Origin: Nemertoderma westbladi
Taxonomy: Eukaryota; Xenacoelomorpha; Nemertodermatida; Nemertodermatidae
DNA: 20,439 bases
Assembly: GCA_032718475.1 (NCBI GenBank)
Contig: JAUCBJ010003645.1
Location: 1-20,439, forward strand
Direction of reading: 5' to 3'
Position 1 is the first letter of the stretch; every line of letters starts with the position of its first letter. Made by a program: the position numbers and the translations under genes. Of this stretch, positions 1 through 9,100 are shown piece by piece. A model generated the notes under the pieces. It was not told the DNA's origin. It made no database searches and saw nothing but the letters and a program-made list of their open reading frames with translations.

Positions 1-385
1 CTCAATGCAGCCCATATCTGCTGACGAAACCAATGAGGAGCTAAGCCGCCGGATTCAATTGTGTCAAGTATAATGAACGCAACTCCAACCTGAGCCTATA
101 CAGCATTGGATGTGGATGTGCCTCATTAACCCCCTCTCTCCCCCAAACGTTTTCACTTGAATGGAGCCGCCTCTCCTTTGCAGGACATTGCTTTCGTCGG
201 GAGGACCAGCCAATGTACGATGTTGTGCGTTGGCAGCCTCATGTGGAAAATAAGCATGGTAAAGAAACCATGATTTTATTGAGAGGCCCATAAAAAAAAG
301 GACATTTCTTGATGTTTAAGGATAATCTTGCGAAGTCATGGATGATAGGGATTTGTGGTTGTGGATGCTAGCAAGTATCAGTCTA
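1..385 (+). mobile_element. RTE-like LINE, 3' fragment (copy A, decayed)
   Basis: This is the end of a non-LTR retrotransposon reading frame and enters from the left edge of the window. It aligns by eye with the C-terminal part of the LINE at 9521-11463: the shared stretches are the CTTTGCAGGACATTGCTTTCG block, the GAGGACCAGCCA block, the GGCAGCCTCATG block and the AATAAGCATGGT block. These encode the post-reverse-transcriptase tail (RLRFAGHCFR...LWQPHG...KHG). It is clearly more diverged than the two other copies, with small indels and an A run near 291-299, so it is probably older. No intact reading frame remains. A minus-strand open frame over 64-291 is only its shadow. The right boundary is approximate. 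Confidence 0.8.
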
Positions 386-1981
386 AAGGATTGTAATACA
401 AAGTTGGAGAAGATATTCACTTTCAGATATTTCGCCACCTAGCGGTAGACTGGGGAAACGCAGATGGTCAGTGTATATGTCTGCAAACTGTCAGTTAGAA
501 CAGACTGAGTCTGGTGGTGCAACTGATGCAATACAGTACAGTAATTAATACTGTTTCCTGCCTGTTGAGCAACAATTTGGCCGAAAACGACTAAATAATA
601 GCCAAATCCAATTTGACCACAAATACGCATTCACCAAGGGCATACATACAGGCATCTGGGCTGGGCATTGGCGTAAAATTAGCTTCGAGATGATGACGGT
701 TCACGTTCACGTGCTTATGACTGTATGACGATATGCATCACGTAGACGTGTAAGATAGAGATAAATGAATGAATTGGTGTTGAGCTGTTACAACTGTAAT
801 TAAAGGTGTAATATTATGTAATATTAACATTTTTTCACTTCTGAACAAACCTCGAATATTACACCTGTAGGATAGAGGCAAGATAAGCCCCAATGTGTAG
901 AGTGACAGACTTTGTGTAGACTTTTCATTTTCAATCCCCCTGGTTCAGATAGTATTGAGGATTTCAAAAACTTCAAACCGTTTATTAATAGCTAATGTAG
1001 CTAAAAAGTTATGAGTGATAATGTTAACCTTACTCTGTGTAAGTGTCTGTGAAAAACTGTCTGTCTGGGATAGTCATCCCAGTCAAGTCTGTCATTGTGT
1101 TTCTGACGGTTTGTATGTCACAATATAACAAAAGCATTGATTCTATTTAAAAGTTTTGTTTTGGGAGTTTTCCTTGTCGTTGATTTCATTTCCGAAGTCA
1201 GTTTTCATTTTTAGCGAAGTCTATTATGTCTGTCTGTCGGTCTGCCTGTATGTCCGTCTGTCAACTTATATTTTGAGTCAAAATATAAGGAAAGCATTCC
1301 AACCAGCTAATGGTTTTGTCATGGGGGGGGGGGGGGGGGGGGTATCCTGGTTGCTGACTTCATTTCGCTTGATAAGGGGAATGTTTAACACCCCTACGAC
1401 CACTTTATTTTAATTTTCTTTGTTGTAGCTGAAATATTTAATTTTTTGGCAGTTAATGACCATCCCTCTAAGAGCCTTCTTTGCATTTTTTCATCCGCCT
1501 ATCGTATACACGTGTACCAATTTTCAATACATTTGTTAGTCTCCTAAATAAGGGATCGAAATTTTTAGTCAATTAGACAACCCCCTCCCCCAGTTAAAGA
1601 AACTGATGCAAAAAATTACAATTACACTGCAAGAAAATTGTTTATTTTCCACTAATGTAAGTTTCGCATACCGGTTGTAAAATTGGGATTGTTGCATTGA
1701 TTTCAGGGTTTTTGAGGTATCTGATTGGCTGGGTTAAATTCCCTCGTTAATAGAGAATTTGTAGGGGATTCACCGGATATACTGTACGCTGAAAAATGCT
1801 AAAATAATGTGTAGCGACAAGCCCAATCGATCCAGTAAATGTTATATCCACGTGATATGTTACAACTTATTTTACTATAAGTTGCTTATTACTTACCAGT
1901 GTTACAAGCGAGCCACAATTATTGTGCCTAACGATTTCGACAATTTTTGCCAATGACTTACCCCTGACCTACTATAATGGT
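386..1981. other. AT-rich stretch with no recognised gene
   Basis: No exon with plausible coding character and splice sites was found on either strand, although the missing 5' exons of the plus-strand MARVEL-like gene were looked for here. Contents seen: a CCTAGCGG-type motif at about 435-465 resembling the interior of the element at 18406-18895, a degenerate TCTG-rich run at about 1226-1262, and a 20-base G run. If the plus-strand gene extends left of the window, part of this is its intron. Confidence 0.5.
1323..1342 (+). repeat. Homopolymeric G tract (20 G)
   Basis: Twenty uninterrupted G residues follow AT at 1321-1322. Such a run can form a G-quadruplex and is prone to length errors in replication and sequencing, so its length is uncertain. 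The open frame crossing it is not evidence of coding. Confidence 0.95.
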
Positions 1982-2269
1982 ATTTCCTTTGTAGAGCAGC
2001 CGCAGCTTGGTTTTGTGCTGACATTCCTGGGCTTCCAATTAGGGAGCCCTGGTTCGATCCCTAGATGGGGCAGTACTATTTGGGCACAGTGTTTTAAATG
2101 CTGCAGCCTAGCCCAACCCCGGCTTTCATCCTTCAGTGGTCGATAAATGGGAACCAAGGCAACTTGGGAAACAGAGTGGAAGGGTTTACTGTGGAAGATC
2201 ACCCACGGTGGTGAACAGGCATTCCTTGGCTTAACGAGCCTAAAAAGCTTTTCCCATTTCCTTTGTAGA
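1982..2269 (+). mobile_element. tRNA-type SINE inserted at a 3' splice site (body 1996-2255, TSD 14 bp)
   Basis: The element is flanked by a perfect 14-bp direct duplication, ATTTCCTTTGTAGA, at 1982-1995 and 2256-2269. It has a perfect pol III B-box, GGTTCGATCCC, at about 2052-2062, preceded by a degenerate A-box-like stretch. Downstream it has a tail domain (roughly 2120-2165: TTTCATCC...CAGTGG-TCGATAAATGGGAACCA) that is shared with the SINE at 6077-6305. From memory this tail resembles that of octopus OR2-type SINEs; the family name is not established. The duplicated target is a polypyrimidine tract plus AG, the splice acceptor of the exon starting at 2269. No RNA gene function is implied. 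Confidence 0.82.
2256..2268 (+). promoter_or_regulatory. 3' splice site, duplicated by a SINE insertion
   Basis: TTTCCTTTGTAG directly precedes the exon beginning at 2269. An identical copy (1982-1994) lies 274 bases upstream because both belong to the target-site duplication of the intervening SINE. The downstream copy keeps the original exon join. Use of the upstream copy would add SINE sequence to the mRNA. Confidence 0.75.
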
Positions 2270-2694
2270 TGGTCGTGTACGATTCAGTGGAACTGTTATG
2301 TCACGGAATAGCTTGTCTTCTGTCGATAATAACCGCGTCTAATTGGTTAGATTATTGCCAGCTATTCAGCCAGTCATCCAATAAATCATGTCTTTGGATA
2401 GACCCCTTTGCTGGGTCATTAATAGCTGGAGGCGTGAGTATCCCACATGGAAATTAACTTTAAACTAAAATACTGTACGTTTGATATTTATCTCTATGAC
2501 ACCGGTAAGTAGATGCGTTTTACTTTACAGTGTAGGCCTACTATTGATCGATGTTAACACTCAGTGACTTTCGGTTATTTCCGCAGGTTTTGGCCGGCCT
2601 GACGTTCATTCCGTATTCGTTCGATTTGACGATCAACGCTTTGGCGCTCAAAAATAATGTTGCACCGGTCGGCGGAAAGACAACAAAAAGATGA
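2269..2694 (+). CDS. MARVEL-like four-helix membrane protein, last two coding exons (partial gene)
   Basis: Two exons are supported: 2269-2433 (55 codons, acceptor TTTGTAG, donor GTGAGT) and 2587-2694 (35 codons plus TGA, acceptor TTTCCGCAG). Both joins are phase 0. The first exon encodes a third membrane helix (VELLCHGIACLLSII), then a loop with two cysteines and an N-K-S glycosylation sequon. The fourth helix spans the splice (SLIAGG + VLAGLTFIPYSF) and is followed by a basic tail ending GGKTTKR. The protein aligns without gaps at the start of exon 2269 with the minus-strand gene (ELLCHGIACLL against EIVFHAIACIV; AGGVLAGLTFIP against AGGVIAGVTIVP), so the ATG at 2269 is internal and not the start. 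Exons for helices 1-2 were not found. MARVEL proteins (MAL, plasmolipin, CMTM) act in vesicle or junction membranes; the role here is inferred from topology only. Confidence 0.78.
2434..2586 (+). other. Intron between the two MARVEL-like exons
   Basis: A 153-bp phase-0 intron with donor GTGAGT and acceptor TTTCCGCAG. It is the counterpart of the 372-bp intron at 5849-5478 in the minus-strand paralogue, which splits the same AGG/V position. Confidence 0.8.
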
Positions 2695-2862
2695 GCATAG
2701 TCATAGTCAAGGAATAGCTAATGAACTAGAAAGTTCAGTCTTAGAATTTAAATTAGGGCTACTAGAGGATTATATTTAGCCAGCAGTCTAGTTCTTCTTC
2801 AAACTGATCAACTCAAATCTGTTGCTGATCGTCGATATACAGTAGAGATTATGTTTGTTATA

Positions 2863-2868
2863 AATAAA
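2863..2868 (+). terminator. Candidate polyadenylation signal AATAAA
   Basis: AATAAA lies about 170 bases after the stop codon of the plus-strand gene and is followed by a T/GT-rich stretch (TTTGTTGACTTATTGTGCTG). Position and context fit a 3' end, but AT-rich DNA produces such hexamers by chance. Confidence 0.5.
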
Positions 2869-4186
2869 TTTGTTGACTTATTGTGCTGAGTGATAAGAAT
2901 GTGAGTCTCTTTCGGGTCATTAGACAAGCACAATGGAATCCTCTGTCTTCCGCAGTAACTCCGCCAGCCTGTTTCCATGTTATCTTGGCGGGATAAGATA
3001 AACAAAGTGGCCTCACCCCTCACGCTCACACTACAGATGAACTGGAGCATTTTGGGGGTTTGGCCATGGAGTTATAGTGTCTACTATTTATTTACTTCAA
3101 TTTATTGTATAAACCGATCTAGGGTTTTAATTTCTTAATAATTTTTCTTATTCAACGTACCATAAATCTCGGCTGCCGTTGGAAAATGTGTCGTTGCAAA
3201 CCGCCAAACGGCGTAAACGTACTACAATACTTGTAAAGCAGCGAAAAATGAGCAGTTTGTATGAATGGTCCATTTATGGGGTGTATGAGGCACGAGGCGC
3301 AACACGAACCTTTCGGGAATATCGCAAATTGGGTACCTGAAAAAGGTGACACTCGTACTATAGGTTTGGGCTTTACTAACAAACCCTAAAGCCAAAACAA
3401 ACAAATATACTATTTTATCGTATTATAGACAGAATTATAGTCAATAAAATAGGGTAGTGCGTGGTCCTGCCTAGGCGATTTAAATACTATGGTAGGACTT
3501 TATACTACATAATACTATGGTATGGTAGCACCTGATGCATATTGTACTTCGGTAGTAGAGTGATGAGGTACCTGGTGCTACGGTAGTATTTTTTACGTAG
3601 GTCTAGTGTTAGCTGCCTGATACCTACACTGTATGTCCCACAATCCTGATACTCTAAATCATTGGTTTTAATAGAAAACGTTCGATAATTATGCCGATTA
3701 TATTATTTCCATTATTTCTTACTTCGCCATTACCTGCGGTTTGCATCACGGGGGACCATTAATAGAGCCGCCTGTGAAAGGGAAGAAATCGCTTCATCGA
3801 TATAATAATACATCATATTTGTTTTTATCAATTTTTCTGGGAATAATAAGAGTTAGTAATGTCAGAGGGTCAATAATTATTTTAGCCAAAGAACAAAAAC
3901 CGTCACGGTTGTTCCAATCCTCTCAAGGGGGGTACGGAAAATATATCCAAAACAGGTTAACTGTTAATCCAAAACAGGTACGGGATAATGCCGAAACATA
4001 TTTAAAGTTTGTTTTGCGTTTACTAACGTTTTTATAAATAAATAGAGCAAAATAAATTCAATCATGAATCTCCGACTTGCGGCAACTGGAATATCTGGCC
4101 GGAGTGAGAGCAACGAACAGGGTTAATAAGTATCGGACGACTAGGTAAGTAAGTATAAGTTCAGGTTATTTCGGAAAAAAATTTTT

Positions 4187-4206
4187 GTGGGGCGAGCCAC
4201 GAAGCG
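4187..4206 (+). mobile_element. Solo end of a TIR element (family of 18406-18895)
   Basis: GTGGGGCGAGCCACGAAG is identical to the outer end of the right inverted repeat of the element at 18406-18895, read inward. No partner end was found nearby, so this is a truncated remnant or a related repeat of the same family. Confidence 0.55.
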
Positions 4207-4983
4207 AGTTTAGATTGCAGGTGCCTCTATTTCAACTGAGTTTCTGTTGAAAGTACAGTAGGTCGTCAAATTGTCAAACAATCGTCAAACTTGGTCATTT
4301 TCCATTTATAATCCTTTGTAGTTGATTCTTCATAAAATTATTATCTAATCTACTCTACCACTATAAAGTCTCATTCCGGGAGCTTTCGTTCACCTTAAAG
4401 CGTTGTTTAATACTAACCAGTATGTCATCCAGTAATGAAAAATTCAGACTTCGACTATTATTTATTCCGACCTGCGACCAATATGAAGTCTACTTATTAG
4501 TAAGGCTAAGGTTACTAACATATAGTTTACTGGAGTATTTATTTCCGCTAATAATACTATATCAAACATGTGTAATCACTTGGCCTTTATAAAACAACAC
4601 CTTAATTGAGTACTTACACATATAGACGACTAGGACCAGCCAGAGCATCATGGTCTAAGGTCTACATAAGACGAGTTGTTGATTAATTTACTTACACAAT
4701 ATATTCGTCATAAAGGACACAGTTATTAATTGAGAAATACAAAATTGTACTTACCGTAGTATTATCAATTACAACCCACCAATGCAATATTTAATACGGT
4801 TCAATTAACATAACGTTTGTATATATTATTTATATATTTAAATAATATGTACGTATTTATAATTATATAATAACATGCGTAATATTTAGGTATATTTTTA
4901 AACGGGGTGGGGCTAAGGCGTCCGTTACTTACTGTATTATGGGGTTTACAGCTCCCCTTCGTTGGTGATATACCAAAGGAAAT

Positions 4984-5042
4984 ATTATGAATAGATTATG
5001 ATAGATTATGTATAGATTCTGTAGTCCAATAGATTCTGTAGG
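4984..5042 (+). repeat. Short tandem ATAGATT-type repeat
   Basis: Imperfect tandem units ATAGATTATG, ATAGATTATG, then TATAGATTCTGTAG and AATAGATTCTGTAG follow each other. It is a local minisatellite-like duplication with no coding role seen. Confidence 0.7.
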
Positions 5043-5070
5043 CTATTCTTCACTCGTATTTGGAAAAACC

Positions 5071-5154
5071 GATTTGCAAATCCAAAAAAAGATTTAAGCT
5101 ATACTGAAGCTGTGATTGGCTACTTTGAATTGCTATTAAACTGATTTGCAAATC
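5071..5154. repeat. Two copies of the 12-bp palindrome GATTTGCAAATC
   Basis: The perfect palindrome GATTTGCAAATC occurs at 5071-5082 and at 5143-5154, each followed by a run of seven to eight A. The core ATTTGCAAAT resembles octamer/POU-type binding sites. A role is not shown; the sites lie about 210-290 bp beyond the stop codon of the minus-strand gene. Confidence 0.6.
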
Positions 5155-5363
5155 GAGAAAAAAAATTAAAATTGGCCTAAATCAGCCACCGTAGTTTTTA
5201 GATACCACAAAGCGCCCAACGCATTTAAGAATAATTTAAAGCTATTGAAGTAAAATTAACAAAATGTTCGAAGCAACAGAAAACAACATAATGTAAGAAA
5301 ACACAATTGAGCGTTTATATATTCTACTTTAAGTACACTAGATGGCGTTGAGTATGTTGGGGT

Positions 5364-8300
5364 CTAGCAGGCTGGGGCTGCAGTTGCTGTCCCATCACTG
5401 CTGCTGCCGTGCGCCCGTGCTTTGTAGTTACGTAGACCTTCCATAACAAACGGAACAATTGTAACACCCGCGATCACCTAAATGTAAGTAAAGGTTTTCT
5501 TATGAAGTGGAACTAAATAATCTACATAACTAAATGGAACTCAAACATCGGCCAAGAAGGTCCAGCCCCCGTCAAATCCAATATTAGAAATGTGAAATAT
5601 AAATTATCTAAACCCAAATATTTCTAACTAAAAATGTTTCAGTATTTAGGAAAGGAAGAACTGTATTTTACTGTAACTCACGACTTTAGTTTTCCCACTC
5701 CATTGAGATTAGGCATGGGTCTTCCGATAATTACAAAAAGTAGACTTTGGATTGAAGTTCCGCGGGTAAACGTATAACCGCCATTTTTACAATAAAAATA
5801 AATAATAAAATATTAAGAAACTATAAATAGGATGTTTTGTTTTACTCACCCCTCCAGCCACTAAAGCTTCGCAAGGTTCGCAGGTTATCCAGCCCGAAAT
5901 GTAATTAAGTGTACGCGCGCCCTCAATTATGCAGACAATACAAGCTATAGCATGAAAAACAATTTCCGCCACAGCAAATATACAAAGCTGAAAAAAACGG
6001 ATTTCTTTTAGCTGAATATCGACTTTACTTTAATAATTATAATCTTAAATTAATTTAATTACCTACCGGTACTGTAGCAAAGCAAACAGTCGGCCGAACC
6101 CGAAGGCGACCCGAAGGCTCCTCTTTCGATAGCTGCTACCAGAGGGTAGGGGTGGGCGCTACTCCTATCCCAAGATTTGCTCCCAGTTATTTAACTGGTA
6201 CTCATTTTATCGACCCCAGTGGAAGAAAGGCTGAGTGGACCCTGGCGGGGCTGAACCTAAACCAATAGATTACAGGCCCGGCGCTCAACCAACCGAGCTA
6301 CCCCGCCGGTACTGTAATTAACTATAAAACATCTAATTATACATACAGTATTATAGTTTATTATAAATAATAATAAAAACTTGAAATGTACTTAATATTA
6401 CATATACAGTACTAACAGTAGGCCTACACTGAGATTATCCGTATAGAATGTAATGATTTCTATCTATCGGCCCTGGAGCCATTGTGGGTATACTCACAGC
6501 CAGATTCCAATCGAGGTTCGCTAATTTTTTGTGCATTTCTGATACGAAGAGGACGAATACAACCAAGGTTACGATTCCGGAATGGATTCCGACGAACATT
6601 AGCCAGGATGCTTCACTACTCCGACCCCAGTCCAACACTATCGCCGCACAGATGAATGCGGCAAAGTCGAGTACCTAAAAGTAATTTGAGTAATAGTATT
6701 ATTATTTATTTATATAATCTAATTATACAATACAGAATTAATACTAAATATATATATAAAATAAATGCACATATTAAACAACATACAGTAGGCCCTACAG
6801 TACTTGTATTAAAAACACATATAAATACAGTAGTGCACAATATGTAGCCAAGTAAAGGAAATTCTAAAGGATAGCCTCTAAAGCACGAAGGCTTAGTTAC
6901 AAGAGGGTCCCTTAAAATTTAATCAACTTTTAGTTACATAATGTTACAGTAAATATTGTTTGTTCTAATCCCAAGCAAGGTGGAGCTAAAAGTTAGAGTT
7001 GCTAGACCTAGTACCGGTACTGGTAATGTAATTTATGTTACATGTTACCGAATGTTACTCTTATGTGATAATGACACTCCATGTAGCTAGTTATATACAG
7101 TAGTACCGTCATGAGTATCTCATGACATCCATTGTTTTGGCTTAGGACGGGTAAATTTATAAGTCACATGACGTATTTTAAGTTATATTTAAATAAAACG
7201 CGTCGTAATAAACAATGCTACCAATCACAGCTACCAATCACTTGGTTATTATTAGAGGGATATTTGAAACAAGACGCTGATGCTTTCTCTTTGGGTGAAT
7301 CTACAGTAGATAGATATTTCTTCGGTAATAGCCGGTACAAGGCTATTTCGCGCAATATTATAAAGTAGACGTTGAAAGGAATGAAGTTGACTTCGTTTCG
7401 ACCAAATTGAATTCAGTTTATTTCACTTGCGTTTTACCTTAGGACGACAGAAGGCCCGGGCGTGTTATTGACGAAATCAAAATTTAACCCTCACCAGGGG
7501 AATATCAAGGCAAATCATAATTTTTTTAGAAAAACTTCAACTGTGACCACATTCGTAAATTCGTCAATTCAACAATTCAGCTCACTGAACAATGTCTAGT
7601 AGATATCAAATTTTGGATGAATAACAATTTTCTCAAAATGAATCCGGATAAAACAGAAGTTATTTTATTTCGGTATCGTTTCAGTTCCTTTGTTGTTCCA
7701 GATGCAATAACTGTAAATGATAAATCAGTTGAAGTCTCCGAAGTAGTTAAGGTCATTGGTGTGTTGTTAGACTCTAAGTTATCGCTTGAGAAGCAAATTT
7801 CCAGTGTTGTAAGAAGTTCATTTTTTCATTCAAAAATTTATAAAAATTCAGGCGCTTTGTTCCCGACAAACAGTTTGAGTCTCTAATCCATTAATTTATT
7901 TCAAGCAAAATTGACTACAATAATGCATTATAATTCGGGCTTCCAAATACTTTACTCAAAAAACTTCAGGATGTCCAAAATTCGCCTGCACTATTGCTCT
8001 GTGGTGCAAAGAAACTCGGCTACATCACGCCAATTCTCCAAGAACTTAATTGGATTGCTGTCTCCTACCGCATAGAATTTAAGATTTCTATTTTAACTTA
8101 TTAATGTCTACACCACGCAGCTCCGATATATCTATCTGAATTAATATCGCCTTATGTACCGACTCGGGAACTTCGCTAATACTCCAGTCTCCCTACAGTC
8201 CCTAAATACAAATACGAGCGGTATGGTAAACGGGCTTTTTCCTTTGCTGCCCCGACAGTCTGGAATGGTTTGCCTTCTGAAGTAAGAGAACATATTCAAG

Positions 8301-8673
8301 AAACGACTCAAGATGCATTTCTTCAATAATTGTTATATTTAGTTAGGCTGAACTCACAAATATTTTTAGTGCGCTAAGAGCACCATGTATAAGCGTGTTA
8401 CTAATGTGCATTTATTATTATTATAATCAATATTGTTAATTAGTAAAGAAGAGATATTAATATAGATTAGCGCCAATTCCCTTCCACCCGTCTCTTGAAA
8501 AATAATGAAGTAAATATACATTTATTCACAAATCGGTATCGGTAAAGTAAACTATTAACCTAAATTCAAATAATTTCATTATCACTAAGTACATGTAATT
8601 GTAATTAATATCTCACCATAATTACTATTTTGAGTATTCCATCCGTTGTCTTAATATATCCAGTATTAGCCAT
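5364..8673 (-). CDS. MARVEL-like four-helix membrane protein, complete four-exon gene
   Basis: Four coding exons on the minus strand join in phase 0: 8673-8617 (19 codons from ATG, donor GTGAGA), 6674-6498 (59 codons, acceptor ACTTTTAG, donor GTGAGT), 5987-5850 (46 codons, acceptor TTTTTTCAG, donor GTGAGT) and 5477-5364 (37 codons plus TAG, acceptor CATTTAG). The 161-residue product has helix 1 at about 14-35, split by intron 1 (GILKIVIM + VLDFAAFICAAIVL), helix 2 at about 43-66, helix 3 at about 79-99, a loop with C114 and C117, helix 4 at about 119-139 and a short Ser/Ala-rich tail. Size, helix spacing and the Trp in the 2-3 loop (NLDWNLA) fit MARVEL/MAL/CMTM proteins, which organise vesicle or junctional membranes. 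Family assignment is by eye. The start was chosen because it is the only ATG in frame with a donor that completes helix 1. Intron 1 holds a LINE and intron 2 a SINE. Confidence 0.85.
6066..6316 (-). mobile_element. tRNA-derived SINE in intron 2 of the minus-strand gene (body 6077-6305, TSD 11 bp)
   Basis: An 11-bp perfect direct duplication, CCGGTACTGTA, lies at 6066-6076 and 6306-6316. Read on the minus strand, the element starts with a good tRNA-like head: GGGGTAGCTCGGTTGGTTGA (A-box region) and GGTTCAGCCCC (B-box). It continues into the tail CTTCCACTGGGGTCGATAAA ATGAGTACCAG and ends near GTTTGCTTTGC. The tail is shared with the SINE at 1996-2255. A small tandem CCCGAAGGCGA/CCCGAAGGCTC is present near the 3' end. 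It has the same orientation as the gene and lies wholly within the intron. Confidence 0.87.
7217..7242. repeat. 13-bp tandem duplication containing two CCAAT boxes
   Basis: GCTACCAATCACA is followed directly by GCTACCAATCACT. It lies inside intron 1. The CCAAT content may be chance. Confidence 0.7.
7530..8430 (+). mobile_element. CR1/L2-like LINE, 5'-truncated and decayed 3' part
   Basis: The translated trace over 7558-7885 shows the post-catalytic part of a LINE reverse transcriptase: LVDIKFWM-NNFLKMNPDKTEVILF followed by VKVIGVLLDSKLSLEKQISSV, a standard signature of CR1/L2/Rex-like elements. After a stop near 7884 the same protein continues in fragments (IDYNNALF-like, ITPILQELNWI, RIEFKISIL, then KYERYGKRAFSFAAPTVWNGLPSEVRE at about 8210-8290). 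The 3' end carries the AGAGCACCATGTATAAGCG stretch and a TTATTATTATTA microsatellite tail (8410-8425), typical of L2-like 3' ends. It lacks all catalytic motifs and is antisense to the MARVEL-like gene whose intron it occupies. The clade is inferred; a different family from the RTE-like copies. Confidence 0.82.
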
Positions 8674-8809
8674 TCTAAACCGAATCCAGCAAAATGTATT
8701 AATAGTATTCTATGGAGAATACTGACTGCTTCTACTATAATAATGACAACCAACACTGAATCTAGAGGGATAAACTAAAATTCGTATTCGTATGCATACG
8801 GTACGCAGC

Positions 8810-8871
8810 AAACTTCGCCCTCGAGAAAACTTCGCCCGCGTCCAATCTTCGCCCGGCGAAAACCTTTGCGA
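8810..8871. repeat. 17-bp periodic array of AAACTTCGCCC units
   Basis: AAACTTCGCCC at 8810-8820 recurs at 8827-8837, as AATCTTCGCCC at 8844-8854 and as a weaker copy, AACCTTTGCG, at 8861. The spacing is exactly 17 bp each time. The period is not a multiple of three, so it is not a coding repeat. It lies 140-200 bp upstream of the ATG of the minus-strand gene, where a promoter would be expected, but it also abuts the Penelope-like remnant, so it may belong to that element. Confidence 0.7.
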
Positions 8872-8894
8872 GCAGGCTGTCCGAGGGTAAGATA

Positions 8895-9100
8895 TCTACA
8901 AACAGCACTGGGTCTGCCGATCGTCTCGCCCAACTAGAGGTAGAACCCACGGACCGCCTCTACTCCCTGGACGTCGTGAGTTTATTCACTAACGCCCACT
9001 GAGGGAGGCGGTGCAGCTCGCTGCAGATCTACTGTATGAGCGGCAGCCAGCCAATCAGCAGGGACCAATTTATTGGTCTATAAACAATATACTGATGTTG
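8895..9100 (+). mobile_element. Penelope-like element, reverse transcriptase fragment
   Basis: Reading the plus strand from about 8903 gives ADRLAQLEVEPTDRLYSLDVVSLFTN. YSLDVVSLFTN is the motif-A region of Penelope-like reverse transcriptases (usually FDVxSLFTNIP). The frame then shifts near 8996, and the continuation LREAVQLAADLLYE matches what follows motif A in that family, so this is a frameshifted pseudogene. No catalytic FADD/YADD box was found downstream. The matching C-terminal endonuclease remnant lies on the same strand at about 11520-11930, beyond a nest of younger insertions. Confidence 0.72.

Larger units (their letters stand above)
2869..5363. other. Intergenic stretch between convergent genes; no gene recognised
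   Basis: This is the 3'-to-3' spacer of the two MARVEL-like genes, including their unmarked 3' UTRs. Open frames here are short, lack ATG-based coding character or overlap each other. Visible small structures: GTAGCACC and GGTGCTAC as opposed arms near 3525-3580, a solo end of a TIR element at 4187-4206, a short tandem ATAGATT series at about 4988-5042, and two copies of a 12-bp palindrome at 5071 and 5143. Confidence 0.5.
6675..8616 (-). other. Intron 1 (1,942 bp) of the minus-strand MARVEL-like gene
   Basis: Bounded by GTGAGA (donor, 8616) and ACTTTTAG (acceptor, 6675). Besides the antisense LINE fragment at about 7530-8430 it holds AT-rich sequence and a 13-bp near-perfect tandem, GCTACCAATCAC, at 7217-7242 that contains two CCAAT boxes. 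No other exon was recognised. Confidence 0.75.

Noticed and set aside
2269-2271. ATG at 2269 as the start of the plus-strand gene
   Set aside because: It directly follows a splice acceptor and aligns with an internal position of the minus-strand paralogue, so helix 1 and 2 exons must precede it.
3741-4037. 98-codon plus-strand open frame
   Set aside because: It starts at TTG, lies in AT-rich DNA, has no recognisable domain or splice context, and no related copy was seen.
6280-6305. tRNA gene on the minus strand
   Set aside because: Only the head of a SINE; target duplications, a SINE tail and no full cloverleaf.
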